64,000 nucleotides of DNA. Source: Spirosoma sp. Its GTDB lineage: Bacteria > Bacteroidota > Bacteroidia > Cytophagales > Spirosomataceae. Below, piece after piece: positions 24,329-33,704 of the stretch (position 1 is the first letter of the stretch; each line of letters starts with the position of its first letter). Under the pieces are notes generated by a model, which had not been told where the DNA came from, did no database searches, and was given only the letters and a program-made list of their open reading frames with translations. The position numbers and the translations under genes were made by a program. The stretch lies in the NCBI RefSeq assembly GCF_026391055.1, contig NZ_JAPLET010000025.1:62001-126000 (forward strand), in the 5' to 3' direction.

Positions 24329-25135
24329 ATGAAAACATACGCACGAACCCTCACCGTTGCCGGGTCGGATAGTGGCGGGGGTGCTGGTATCCAGGCCGAC
24401 CTCAAAACGTTTGCCGCGCTCGGCTGCTACGGCATGTCGGTAATTACGGCCCTGACGGCCCAGAATACGAAAGCGGTAACGGGTATTATGCCTGTACCTC
24501 CAGCGTTCATTGCCGAACAGATGAAGGCCGTGTTAAGCGACATTGGTGCCGATGCGGTGAAAATTGGCATGCTCCACTCGGTTCAGGTGATTGAACAGGT
24601 GGCGAAAACGCTGATCGAATTTGGTGTCAAAACGATTGTGTTAGACCCCGTTATGGTGGCCAAAAGTGGGGATAAACTATTGCAGGATGAAGCCGTCGAC
24701 GCACTCAAAACCTACTTACTGCCCATCGCATCTGTCATTACGCCCAATCTTCCCGAAGCCAGCGTGCTGCTGGGGCGACCGGTCGAGACGATGGCCGATA
24801 TGCAGCAGGCCGCCGTTGATCTGGCAACGCTTTGCCCGGGAGCCATTCTGATGAAAGGAGGCCACCTGACGACGGACGAAAGTACTGATCTGCTGTATCT
24901 CTCGCCCACCGAACAACATTCCTTCCCGACAACTCGCATACAAACCGGCAACTCGCACGGAACTGGCTGTACGCTCTCGTCGGCCATTGCGGCCGGGCTG
25001 GCACGAGGCTTGTCGGTCGTGGATGCTGTAGCTGCGGCCAAATATTATTTAACTCAGGCCCTTCGCACAGGCGCTGATTACCAACTTGGACATGGCCATG
25101 GGCCTGTTCACCATTTTTTCAACGTCTGGCAATAG
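24329..25135 (+). CDS. thiD: Hydroxymethylpyrimidine kinase / phosphomethylpyrimidine kinase
   Basis: This 268-residue ribokinase-family enzyme phosphorylates HMP twice to HMP-PP. The start [20 protein letters not shown] contains the ThiD N-terminal signature; [16 protein letters not shown] and the C-terminal [15 protein letters not shown] anion hole follow. The frame is open upstream to 24275, overlapping thiE, but the ATG at 24329 gives the normal length. It is third in the operon. Confidence 0.95.
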   Translation: MKTYARTLTVAGSDSGGGAGIQADLKTFAALGCYGMSVITALTAQNTKAVTGIMPVPPAFIAEQMKAVLSDIGADAVKIGMLHSVQVIEQVAKTLIEFGVKTIVLDPVMVAKSGDKLLQDEAVDALKTYLLPIASVITPNLPEASVLLGRPVETMADMQQAAVDLATLCPGAILMKGGHLTTDESTDLLYLSPTEQHSFPTTRIQTGNSHGTGCTLSSAIAAGLARGLSVVDAVAAAKYYLTQALRTGADYQLGHGHGPVHHFFNVWQ

Positions 25136-25141
25136 ACCATC

Positions 25142-25792
25142 ATGACCTTCACCGACCAACTCTGGCAGGATATCAGCCCCATTTATCAGTCTGTACTCGA
25201 ACACGGCTTTGTTACCGAGCTAATGGACGGTAGCCTCCCGTCGCCAACGTTTCAATACTACATTCAGCAAGATGCCCTTTACCTTACGGACTTCAGCCGG
25301 GCCTTGAGCCAACTAGCCGCACGAGCTACCACGCCCGACGATATGCTGGCTTTCACGCTGTTTGCCCAGAACGCCATTCTGGTGGAGCGGGCGTTGCACG
25401 AGACCTATTTTTCACTCTACGATATACGGCCCCAAACGGCGAAGATGCCAGCCTGTTTTGCCTATACGAATTACCTGCTGGCCACAACCTCGTTACAGTC
25501 CCTTGCCGTTGGTGCCGCTGCGGTGCTGCCCTGTTTCTGGATCTACCGGCAGGTGGGTAAGCACATCTACGAACGGGCCATTCAGGAAAACCCCTACCGA
25601 AGCTGGATCGACACCTATGCGGGCGATGCCTTTGATCAGTCGGTCAATCAGATGCTTGTCCTCACCGATAAATATGCCGAAACGGCCGGACCGATGGAGC
25701 TGGAGCAAATGCGGGAAGCGTTTCGAGTATCGAGTCGTCTGGAATGGTATTTCTGGAACGATGCCTATACGCAGCACCGCTGGCTGGTTTGA
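25142..25792 (+). CDS. tenA: Thiaminase II / aminopyrimidine aminohydrolase
   Basis: This is a 216-residue all-alpha TenA protein. It hydrolyses aminopyrimidine breakdown products of thiamine to HMP, feeding ThiD. Key regions seen are DALYLTDFSRAL, the catalytic cysteine in AVLPCFWIYRQVGK, and a C-terminal ELEQMREAFRVSSRLEWYFW holding the glutamate and aromatic residues of the active site. It begins six bases after thiD, so it is the last gene of the riboswitch-controlled operon. There is no thiC, thiG or thiS here: the cluster is for salvage and coupling. Confidence 0.93.
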   Translation: MTFTDQLWQDISPIYQSVLEHGFVTELMDGSLPSPTFQYYIQQDALYLTDFSRALSQLAARATTPDDMLAFTLFAQNAILVERALHETYFSLYDIRPQTAKMPACFAYTNYLLATTSLQSLAVGAAAVLPCFWIYRQVGKHIYERAIQENPYRSWIDTYAGDAFDQSVNQMLVLTDKYAETAGPMELEQMREAFRVSSRLEWYFWNDAYTQHRWLV

Positions 25793-25969
25793 CAAATAGT
25801 AGCCTGGTGGTCTTGCATCAGCCAACCAAAGTTCATAGAATCCTAAAGGTAACATGAATAATGGCCGCCTAGCGGACTTATGCTACAAGCATTCAGTACC
25901 TAAGGCACTAAACCTACTTGATGGTCAAATAGTAAACTCAATATTCACGTTAAAGAAAACTTTCTGCTG

Positions 25970-28900
25970 CTATGGTTGTCGAACAACATGGTATATAAGT
26001 GGTTTACTCGTTTCGTTTAGCTGTACATGCAGGAACAAGCTGGTATCCGACAGTTCGCTTATGGGAAACTCCAGGATGTCCTGCCGCGCGGTAACCTGCT
26101 TTAGCAATCGTCCGTTGAGGTCGATGAGACTAAGGACCACGGGCTTTGGTATGTTTTTCAGGTTCACCCATATTCTATCCGAGGCCGGGTTCGGATAAAA
26201 GGTCACCTTAGGCAGCTCGCCTATTTCAGTAGCCGTAACTAACTCAACCCGGGCAGTAGAGGGTTCAACAATCCGCCCCATTCCGCAGCCATTTGATACA
26301 TTGATAAGTTGATACGTGGTTGGTTGAAGGGGTTGAAAAGCCACAATGTCAGGGTTTTTCGTGGCGTAAAAAATACTTGCGTTTTTATTTGAACTGATGG
26401 TATAATACCAGGGCCCATCTCCCGTAAAACGCACCTTGAGTTGCACAGTCGTATTAGGTCGCAGATAATACGTGGTTGAATCAAACGCAGCTGTTGCACC
26501 CGTAGCCAGCCGGTATACGTTTGGGCTGTTACCGCTAGCTGTGTTTACATCGCTGGCCACGATACGCAACCGATACCCGTATCCGGCAGGTATGTTGGCG
26601 GGAATAAGGGCCACAAGCGGACTCGCCGTACCTGTTGTAGACAGCGGTTGAAAATTTTCTCCCGTCAAGTCGGATATCTGCACGGTAAACTTGTTCGACG
26701 CCGTAAACGCCCCCTGACTACTAAAGTTCACAGAAACGGACGTACCACTACACAGTTGTCCGGCCGATATGACACTAACCATTTTTTCCTGAAGCGGATT
26801 AACCACCACGACAGCACTGCCCGTTCCCTGACCAACACCGCACCCATTGGTCAGGCTTGTCAGTCGATAGGTAGTTGTTTGGGTGGGCGTTACCTGGATA
26901 GACGCTATTGACCCATAGGTGAAAACCGTTTCCTGGTAACCGTCAGACAGCATATAATGAACCGCGTCCGTCTCCGCTCCCGGACCGGTACGCTGCAGGG
27001 TCAAGTAGGTCGATTGACCAGCGTTGATAGTTGTACTCCCCGTCAGCGTGTACCGGGGCGGAACATTAACCGCAAATGGCTGAGTACTGGCCTGTGACCC
27101 ATCGGAGGCTGTTACCCGAACCAGGTAAGATCCCGGCGGCAGATCGGCGGGCATTTTCAACGATACACTGGTAACACCGATCGGGCTGGTCGCGAGAACC
27201 GTTTCGGTCATTGAGTCGGTGTTGACCAGGACGAAGTTAAGGCTGGTCGTAGGCAGGAAATCACCCGATGTCAGGAGTTGAAATGCAACCGTACTACCCA
27301 CACATATGGCTTCTCTGGTAGACTCCAGTGCTAGCCGTAGCTGCGGTTTTACCCGAACGGTGGCTTCACCCGATACCGTTCCATAGCCGCACATATTGCT
27401 CACAGTTTGCAACGTGTACGTTCGTCCAGCCTGAGGCTGGATTTCACGGACACCCGGTGACCCATAAAAGGAAGCCCAGGTTCTATCGCTGAAAAACACA
27501 TCCCAGGGTGATGAGCCCGTTAGGTTGACTTTCAAAGAAGCGGAATTACCGGGTGATAGGGTGGCCGAAACGGGGTCAACGGGCAGCAGTGTCGCCGTGG
27601 GTGGTAGTAATACCTGTACTGGCAAGGAAGCCGTTCGGGCACCGGTAGCTTTGGCAATAATTCGAAGGTAATAGTCCCCCGCCGTCAGGGATGTAGGCAC
27701 TGAAATAAGTAATGACGAGCTTGTGGTTGTGGCAATGTCGTTAAATACCGAATCTTTTCGGGAAGCAAGCTGGAGGGTAAACACGGTACCCACAGGGGCC
27801 GTAGGATTTGTTATAAATGGCAGACTCCAGGCGCTTCCAGCGCAGAAACTGAAATAGTAAGGGTTACTACTCGGCCGCACGGCAATTTCGATGCGGTAGG
27901 GCATTGGTACATACGTTATACTACGTGTACTTACCTCCCCCTGTCCACAGGCATTGGCAATCGTCTTCAGCCGGTACGTAGTTGGCCCAGCTGGTTTCAC
28001 CACAACATTTGTTCCGGATGGATTAACAAAATCCGTCTTCCCGTCCGTAAAAACCGTACGAAACGGCCCCTTTCCCCGAAGGTAGTTAACATCCAGCGTT
28101 ACCGAGCTACCCGCCGGTATGGTATTGGGTTCAGAGCCGTATAAATGGTAATAATTGATACCCTCAGGTGTATTGAGGTCGGCAGTCGGTTTCTGGTTTA
28201 CGGATACCCGGATTTCATTGCTGAACACAACCGGGCTCGTTGCGCTGATTCGAAGCTTACTATCTTCTCCCAGCTTTATTCGTATTGGACTACGCGTTCC
28301 ACGTCCTACAACCGGGCCATCGGTCCAGCCCCACCCCTCTCCCAGAGACGGCGATGCTGCCTGAATCCGGAACTCATTACCTGCATCAAATGTACCTTTT
28401 GTCCGAAAGTAAACCAGAATGCTATCGCTATTGCACCGGTTCTGCTGCACCGAATCAATTTCAATACCAACTGGATACGAACTGTTTACCGTTACCCTCG
28501 CTTCCGTTGGTGGATTATCGATTCGACCACACGCGTTTTGAACGTAGTCAATCCGGAACGTAGTTGTCTGACTGGCATACAGTTCAGTGAACGTATCGTC
28601 GCAATACAAGCAGGTCGCGGACACTACCATTCCGTTCGAGAATTTAATCTCAGCGGGACCTCCTCCCAGATTCCGAATACTTACAGCGGCTACGCCTGGC
28701 TTATCGAGTGTGATTTGACGGCTATAGGAGGCAAAGATGGGATTGGGTTTTCTGACGACAATCAAAACCTGGTTCAACTCGGCTCCCCCTTCCGTATCCG
28801 GGGCCGTTGTTCGAACCCGTACGGTGTACTGACGAATTCCGTTAAAATTCGATGTATCAGTGGGTAATACAGGTACGGTCAGCGTGAGCACGTTACCATT

Positions 28901-30286
28901 CTGTAACGTTGCCGGTGCCGAAGCCAGCGTTTTTTCCTGATAGCGAAAGTCGACAAAAAACCGGGTGGCAGCCTGCGGAGCGATGTTCATGGAAACAGGT
29001 AGCTTTAGCAACGCCCCTTCGCAGACAGGGCCGCGCGCAAAGCCACTTCCCGGCAATGAGTCGATAGCCACACCCGGACGTACTGTTACAATAGTACTGG
29101 ATGCTTTAGTGGTCGATGGACCACACGTGCTCTGAAAACCGGTAACACGGTACGTCGTGGTCTGGCGGGGCTTTACCTCGATACTGCCAAAACCGCTTCC
29201 TTCGCTATAATCATCGATTGGAATTTGTAAACTGTCGTTAAGTACTACCTGATACGGCCCCCGTCCGGTTACCTGAACAGCCAGCGTTTGTTGCTGACCG
29301 TAATTGATGGTTGGACTGGCTGTCACCAGTTCAGCAGAGGCTGGCGTATTGATACTGACCCCAGAAGTATATGGATCGCTTGCCGTAACCGGATTAGTTG
29401 TCAGTACCTGCACGTAAAAGGAGTACCCTCCCTCAAATGAAGCGGGGATGAAAGCCCGAACCGTCCCGTTTGACTCCTCTCCGTCAAAATCATAATACTT
29501 ACCCGCTGGCTGATCGTAAACAAATGGATTATAGGTAATGAGCCGAATTTTGAATTTGTTAGTTGACGCAAATGTTCCGCCAGACTTACTGTAAGTAACA
29601 TATACATAATTACCGGCGCAAATGCGGGAAGGCGTGACTGACAGAGCTCTTGTCGCAATTGGGTTTACGGTCAACGTTACTGTTCCCTGTCCTTTTCCAG
29701 TTCCGCATACATTTTGTACCGAAGCGATGGCGTAGGTGGTTGTTTTTTCGGGGTATACGAAACGCTGGCTCTCAAATTGATTGTTACAGCAGCCCGTCAG
29801 TTCATGCTGGGTACCGTCCGACAGGGTAACCTGAACCGAGCTACTCCCTTGTACCATAAAACGCAACGGCACCGCCTGATTTGGGTTAGCCATCGAAAAC
29901 GGCAGTGGGGCAAGGGTCACGACGGCAGGGTCATAAACGGCCGGCAAACTTGTCCAGTTGCTTTCAGCATACGGATTACTGCTAATAACCCGAATCTGAT
30001 ACCGACCCGAATCGTAGTAATACGGCAAATCAGTGGGTATCTGTATACGTGCCGGGCTGGCCGATATGCCCTCTGAGGTGTACATCAATTGGCTGTTATA
30101 AGCATTTTGAATCTGCACCCGAAACGCGTTATCGGTACCAAATCGCCCGGAGACCGTAAATGGAATAGTAGCATGTGTCTGGATACAAAAAGGGCCCGGC
30201 AAATAGTCAATGCTGATCTTCTGAGCTTTTACAACGCTAATAGTCAGCGTAACTAAAATGGTAAAATATAACCTTATAGAGTTCAT
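25970..30286 (-). CDS. Giant T9SS cargo protein with seven ~190-residue repeats
   Basis: This 1438-residue protein has a signal peptide (residues 1-22, ending VVKAQ) and a T9SS type A sorting domain in the last 80 residues (KVTFYPNPASDRIWVNL ... GRLLKQVTA). Between them lie seven repeats. Each begins with a cysteine strand (FCIQTHATI, RICAGNYVYV, PVCEGALLKL, NRCNSDSILV, SFCAGSAWSL, AICVGSTVAF, QLCSGTSVSV) and ends with TTTYRL...NxCGxG near residues 194, 386, 584, 777, 963, 1147 and 1332. The two cysteines per repeat could form a disulfide. The fold looks like immunoglobulin-like beta sandwiches, as in surface adhesins. The 177 bases below and 405 bases above it show no other gene. Confidence 0.8.
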   Translation of the reverse strand: MNSIRLYFTILVTLTISVVKAQKISIDYLPGPFCIQTHATIPFTVSGRFGTDNAFRVQIQNAYNSQLMYTSEGISASPARIQIPTDLPYYYDSGRYQIRVISSNPYAESNWTSLPAVYDPAVVTLAPLPFSMANPNQAVPLRFMVQGSSSVQVTLSDGTQHELTGCCNNQFESQRFVYPEKTTTYAIASVQNVCGTGKGQGTVTLTVNPIATRALSVTPSRICAGNYVYVTYSKSGGTFASTNKFKIRLITYNPFVYDQPAGKYYDFDGEESNGTVRAFIPASFEGGYSFYVQVLTTNPVTASDPYTSGVSINTPASAELVTASPTINYGQQQTLAVQVTGRGPYQVVLNDSLQIPIDDYSEGSGFGSIEVKPRQTTTYRVTGFQSTCGPSTTKASSTIVTVRPGVAIDSLPGSGFARGPVCEGALLKLPVSMNIAPQAATRFFVDFRYQEKTLASAPATLQNGNVLTLTVPVLPTDTSNFNGIRQYTVRVRTTAPDTEGGAELNQVLIVVRKPNPIFASYSRQITLDKPGVAAVSIRNLGGGPAEIKFSNGMVVSATCLYCDDTFTELYASQTTTFRIDYVQNACGRIDNPPTEARVTVNSSYPVGIEIDSVQQNRCNSDSILVYFRTKGTFDAGNEFRIQAASPSLGEGWGWTDGPVVGRGTRSPIRIKLGEDSKLRISATSPVVFSNEIRVSVNQKPTADLNTPEGINYYHLYGSEPNTIPAGSSVTLDVNYLRGKGPFRTVFTDGKTDFVNPSGTNVVVKPAGPTTYRLKTIANACGQGEVSTRSITYVPMPYRIEIAVRPSSNPYYFSFCAGSAWSLPFITNPTAPVGTVFTLQLASRKDSVFNDIATTTSSSLLISVPTSLTAGDYYLRIIAKATGARTASLPVQVLLPPTATLLPVDPVSATLSPGNSASLKVNLTGSSPWDVFFSDRTWASFYGSPGVREIQPQAGRTYTLQTVSNMCGYGTVSGEATVRVKPQLRLALESTREAICVGSTVAFQLLTSGDFLPTTSLNFVLVNTDSMTETVLATSPIGVTSVSLKMPADLPPGSYLVRVTASDGSQASTQPFAVNVPPRYTLTGSTTINAGQSTYLTLQRTGPGAETDAVHYMLSDGYQETVFTYGSIASIQVTPTQTTTYRLTSLTNGCGVGQGTGSAVVVVNPLQEKMVSVISAGQLCSGTSVSVNFSSQGAFTASNKFTVQISDLTGENFQPLSTTGTASPLVALIPANIPAGYGYRLRIVASDVNTASGNSPNVYRLATGATAAFDSTTYYLRPNTTVQLKVRFTGDGPWYYTISSNKNASIFYATKNPDIVAFQPLQPTTYQLINVSNGCGMGRIVEPSTARVELVTATEIGELPKVTFYPNPASDRIWVNLKNIPKPVVLSLIDLNGRLLKQVTARQDILEFPISELSDTSLFLHVQLNETSKPLIYHVVRQP

Positions 30287-30691
30287 TAAAGCGAAAAGAC
30301 AAACTAATATTCACAAGCAAATTACGCCATTTATAACCATTAAATACCTGTCTCCAACCACCAGGCAGAGTTTTATTGAACGTCTATAACAGCTAGTGAG
30401 TCGAAAAGAATTTACCCTGCCGACGGCTTGTCATCATGATTTTATACTACACCTATCTATAAGATAATTAACTACTTAACTTCTGCTTATCCTACACGTT
30501 TACCGTTCTGAAAACGCCCGATTTTTACCACCGCCCTACCGATCTGAACATTAAAGTTTTCATAATACAGCTACTCGTAGCCCATTAGGCAACGCGAAAC
30601 ATTTATAACTGTAGCCGCGATACGCCCGCCATTAAACCGCCCTCCTTCCGTACATATACAGTGTTTTAACAGACATTGTGGCACCGTCCTT
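30287..30691. other. 405-base gene-free spacer
   Basis: This AT-leaning spacer lies between the giant cargo gene and the VOC gene. I see no small gene, hairpin or clear promoter box in it on either strand, apart from a weak minus-strand TTAGTTTG at 30302-30309. Confidence 0.5.
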
Positions 30692-31078
30692 TTACAGCAC
30701 CTGCATCAACTGGATGTGATTACCGCAGGTATCGTCCAGAACGGCCAGTTTAACGGCACCCATCTGGGTTGGCGACATGCTGAACGAGACGCCTAGTCCG
30801 GTCAGCCGGTTGTACTCCGTATCGAGGTCATCTACCGAGAACGAAGCCAGCGGAATACCGGCTTCAAAAAGTGCTTTCTGGTACGTTTGAGCGGGTGCAA
30901 AGCCTATGGGCTCCAGCAGTAATTCAACCCCATCCTGTTCGTCTTTAGCCACCACGGTCAACCACTTGTGCTCGCCTATGGGCATTTCCGTCTTTTTCAC
31001 AAAACCCAGCACCGTTGTGTAAAAGGCAAGGGCTTTAGTCTGGTTATCGACCATCACGCTGGTAAGTCTGATTTTCAT
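30692..31078 (-). CDS. VOC-family (glyoxalase/dioxygenase fold) protein
   Basis: This 128-residue single VOC domain pair starts MKIRLTSVMVDNQTKALAFY and has VELLLEPIGF, LASFSVDDLDTEYNRL and the closing LDDTCGNHIQLMQ. The last segment normally supplies a metal-binding residue. VOC proteins bind small electrophiles or antibiotics, or act as lyases; the substrate here is unknown. It overlaps by 4 bases the AraC-type regulator gene upstream, so the two form an operon. Confidence 0.85.
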   Translation of the reverse strand: MKIRLTSVMVDNQTKALAFYTTVLGFVKKTEMPIGEHKWLTVVAKDEQDGVELLLEPIGFAPAQTYQKALFEAGIPLASFSVDDLDTEYNRLTGLGVSFSMSPTQMGAVKLAVLDDTCGNHIQLMQVL

Positions 31079-31521
31079 GTATCCGTGTTTAGCAGGTTAA
31101 GCGGCAAATCTCCGAACAGATTCCCGGTCTCATGTCTTGAAAATTGCTTTTTTCGACGCCTATACTCGGTGGGTGTTGTCCCTGTCATTCGTTTAAAAAG
31201 TCCTGCAAAAGTCGTTACGCTGTCAAACCCGACCTTGTAACATACACTGGTAACACTATCGTCAGTAAGAAGCAACTGCTTTGCGTTCAGTATTCGTACC
31301 GATGTCAGATACTGGTTTGGCGTACGGCCATACAGTGATTTAAAACACCGGATGAAGTGAAACTTTGAATAAAAAGCCGCTCCGGCCATCTTCTTAAGAT
31401 CAATACCCTCACCAAAATTAGCGTCGATAAATCTCTTGGCCTGGATTATCTGTTTCGTTAATTGTGCATTCGGGTAATGGTCCTGCCGGAGCTGCCGGAC
31501 TGTTTCGGCATAAAAAGTCAT
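31075..31521 (-). CDS. AraC-family transcriptional regulator (short, DNA-binding domain)
   Basis: This 148-residue protein is mostly the double helix-turn-helix of the AraC family: IDLKKMAGAAFYSKFHFIRCFKSLYGRTPNQYL is helix set one, followed by SVTSVCYKVGFDSVTTFAGLFKRMTGTTPTEYRRR as set two. There is no N-terminal ligand domain of the usual size, only about 30 residues. It is directly followed by the VOC gene, which it probably controls. Confidence 0.85.
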   Translation of the reverse strand: MTFYAETVRQLRQDHYPNAQLTKQIIQAKRFIDANFGEGIDLKKMAGAAFYSKFHFIRCFKSLYGRTPNQYLTSVRILNAKQLLLTDDSVTSVCYKVGFDSVTTFAGLFKRMTGTTPTEYRRRKKQFSRHETGNLFGDLPLNLLNTDT

Positions 31522-31590
31522 ATCTGACTACCTATCTTGTTTCGTTAAAACACAAATGAATTAACTACTTTATGGCTGGTTAAAAATCAT

Positions 31591-31914
31591 CTACTCATAC
31601 CGATCCCCTTTTACAAGAGTCGCCAGTTGTGTAGGCGCTACCTCGCAATAGGCCATCATTAGAGCGTCTATAAGCGTCTCTTCCTGAACGGTAGCTAGAT
31701 TGATAAGTGTCCAGCCTTGCTTACCCCACTTGTTGGGAACCGGGTATATTACGGAGCTATCGAAGCTGCAAAATGCATCCTGATCGAGTTCGGACAATTT
31801 CACACAAATCCGGTTGTAAGGGCCATTGTAGGTGGCAAAAACTTTCTTTCCGACTCTGAACGAGGTTTTTTCAAAATGCGGCTGCTCAGTTGTTTCGGGA
31901 TAGGCTAACGCCAT
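31591..31914 (-). CDS. MmcQ/YjbR-family DNA-binding-like protein, possibly N-terminally broken
   Basis: This 107-residue protein matches the YjbR family (SFPETTE-like start, PHFEKTSFRVGKKVFATY, VKLSELDQDAF, WTLINL). Family members usually begin with about ten more residues. In the same frame upstream, codons from an ATG at 31941 read MIDITTIR, then TAA at 31917-31915, then the ATG at 31914. The eight residues before the stop look like a genuine YjbR N-terminus, so a nonsense change (for example AAA to TAA) is likely. The protein may still be made from the ATG at 31914. A sequencing error is the alternative. Confidence 0.7.
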   Translation of the reverse strand: MALAYPETTEQPHFEKTSFRVGKKVFATYNGPYNRICVKLSELDQDAFCSFDSSVIYPVPNKWGKQGWTLINLATVQEETLIDALMMAYCEVAPTQLATLVKGDRYE

Positions 31915-32134
31915 TTACCGGATTGTAGTTATGTCGATCATCAGGATTTATGACAAGTTTTATTATTGACCTTTCAGTAGCGTGAAGTGGTACTCTGCAC
32001 TACCGAAAAAGTCCCACGTTCCCAATCTCGGGTAAATCCCACAAAATCTCAACACATACCGACACGCAACTCCTGCAAGATCCGCTTTTTTTGAGGCACA
32101 AAGTCAAGTACTAAACTATTGCCTCTTATAAGCC

Positions 32135-32476
32135 ATGGACTATCAAGACCTGATCAATCGAGCCTACCATGCCTTCAATGCCAGAGATATTGATGGCGCA
32201 CTAAACCTGATGCACCCGGATGTGCAGTGGCCCAACGGCTGGGAAGGCGGTTATGTACACGGGCACGAAGACGTGCGTACCTACTGGACCCGGCAATGGC
32301 AGGAAATTGACCCGGAAGTAACGCCCATTTCTATGCAGGAGAAGGCCGATGGACAAATAGAAGTGATTGTTCATCAGTTGATTCACGACCGAAAAGGCCA
32401 TCTTCTGACAGATGGTGTAGTTAAGCATGTCTACACGTTTGACGGCGAAAAAATCAGGCGAATGAATATTCAATAA
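32135..32476 (+). CDS. SnoaL/NTF2-like protein
   Basis: This 113-residue protein has the cone-shaped alpha+beta NTF2 pattern: an N-terminal helix (YQDLINRAYHAFNARDIDGALN), LMHPDVQWPNG, GHEDVRTYWTRQW, and beta strands with VHQLIHDRKGHLLTDG and VKHVYTFDGEKI. These folds serve as enzymes or binding proteins in many settings, and no specific catalytic set is seen. It is a single gene ended by the hairpin at 32489. Confidence 0.75.
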   Translation: MDYQDLINRAYHAFNARDIDGALNLMHPDVQWPNGWEGGYVHGHEDVRTYWTRQWQEIDPEVTPISMQEKADGQIEVIVHQLIHDRKGHLLTDGVVKHVYTFDGEKIRRMNIQ

Positions 32477-32488
32477 ATAGGTTAGACT

Positions 32489-32525
32489 TCAAATCTATAA
32501 GGTTTTAGAAACCTTATAGATTTGA
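32489..32525. terminator. 17-bp perfect-stem hairpin between converging genes
   Basis: TCAAATCTATAAGGTTT at 32489-32505 pairs with AAACCTTATAGATTTGA at 32509-32525 around a TAG loop. It lies between the stops of the NTF2-like gene and the serine hydrolase gene. Confidence 0.8.
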
Positions 32526-32537
32526 ACTGACAATATC

Positions 32538-33644
32538 CTACTTCTCAACCAGCGCCTGTAGCGCTTTAATAATGTCGGCCTTTTTCTCGTGGGCATTGTT
32601 ACAAAGCACGATAATCGTTTTGTCGGCGTCGATGTAGCGCATGATCTGGGTTTTGTAGCCGGGGTTATCGCCGTCGTGCCAGACAAGACGGCCCAGTTTC
32701 GGACTTTGCGACAACTCCCACCCGAAGCCGTATGAGGATAGTGAGCCATCATTGAGTTTAGCCGGGGTAAAGGCGTCTCTCAACGTTTGCTGACTAACAA
32801 GTTTATCGGAATAGAGTGCGCGGTCCCACTTCAGCAAATCTTCGGCGGTAGAACTGATACGACCGGGCCCCTTGCGGTCGCCCAGCCAGATGGCGTAATT
32901 GAATTCGGGGAAGGAATCAGCCTGAACGTAGCGTTTCTTCTCGGGCACATAAATATGCCCCCAAGCCACGTCAGGTAGTTTTAGCTTTGCCGCTTTGGTA
33001 CGAATGTCGGTATGCGTCATGCCAAGGGGGTTAAACATACGCGTCCGGCAGAAGCTAATAAAATCCTGTCCGGATGCCCGTTCAGCAATGCTCGCCAGCA
33101 GCATATAGCCTGTATTGCTATATGTGTATTTGGCACCGGGCTCAAACAGTTTTGCAGGATGATACTTGATCAGATAGGAAATATTATCGGCGTTGTTAGC
33201 CACTTTGCTCTTGTCCCAGTGCTTGTCCATCACATCCTGATAATCGGGCAGGCCGGAAGTATGATTGAGCAGATGCCGGATGGTAATACCCGGATACGGC
33301 AGCCCAGAAATGTATTTATCAATCCGGTCATCGTACGCCAGTTTCCCCCCCTGCTTCAGCATCATGATTGTCATGGCCGTAAACTGTTTCGAGACCGAGG
33401 CCAGTTCAAAAACAGATGATGTGGTCAACGGATCTTTTGTCTCGAATTGTTTGTAGCCAAAGGCTTTTTCGTAAACTGGCTTGCCTTTATCGGCGATGAG
33501 CACTACACCACTAAAGTCAGGTATGCTGGCAAAGAGCTTATCAACGTCAGGGCCGATTGATTTTGATAAACTACCTTGGGCGTTGGCGTTAACATGCAGA
33601 AACAAGGCAGTTAGGAGTAACGAGGCAATTAAGGTGACTTTCAT
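32538..33644 (-). CDS. Serine hydrolase of the class C beta-lactamase/esterase fold
   Basis: This 368-residue exported enzyme has a signal peptide ending NANAQ. The catalytic S83-V-S-K86 is followed by Y-S-N in KYTYSNTGYMLL (the YxN motif) and a late W-H-D-G in place of the KTG triad. It belongs to the penicillin-binding-protein-like esterases; actual beta-lactamase activity is not implied. It is one of three SxxK serine hydrolases within 7.2 kb. Confidence 0.88.
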   Translation of the reverse strand: MKVTLIASLLLTALFLHVNANAQGSLSKSIGPDVDKLFASIPDFSGVVLIADKGKPVYEKAFGYKQFETKDPLTTSSVFELASVSKQFTAMTIMMLKQGGKLAYDDRIDKYISGLPYPGITIRHLLNHTSGLPDYQDVMDKHWDKSKVANNADNISYLIKYHPAKLFEPGAKYTYSNTGYMLLASIAERASGQDFISFCRTRMFNPLGMTHTDIRTKAAKLKLPDVAWGHIYVPEKKRYVQADSFPEFNYAIWLGDRKGPGRISSTAEDLLKWDRALYSDKLVSQQTLRDAFTPAKLNDGSLSSYGFGWELSQSPKLGRLVWHDGDNPGYKTQIMRYIDADKTIIVLCNNAHEKKADIIKALQALVEK

Positions 33645-33704
33645 GAAGGAGTAGGTTGTATGATAAAGTTAAATCAATAAGTTGTTCTATACTCTGCAAT
33701 CGAC

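Noticed and set aside
25854-26198. 114-residue plus-strand frame below tenA
   Set aside because: It mostly overlaps the sorting domain of the giant cargo gene in antisense and has no own motif.
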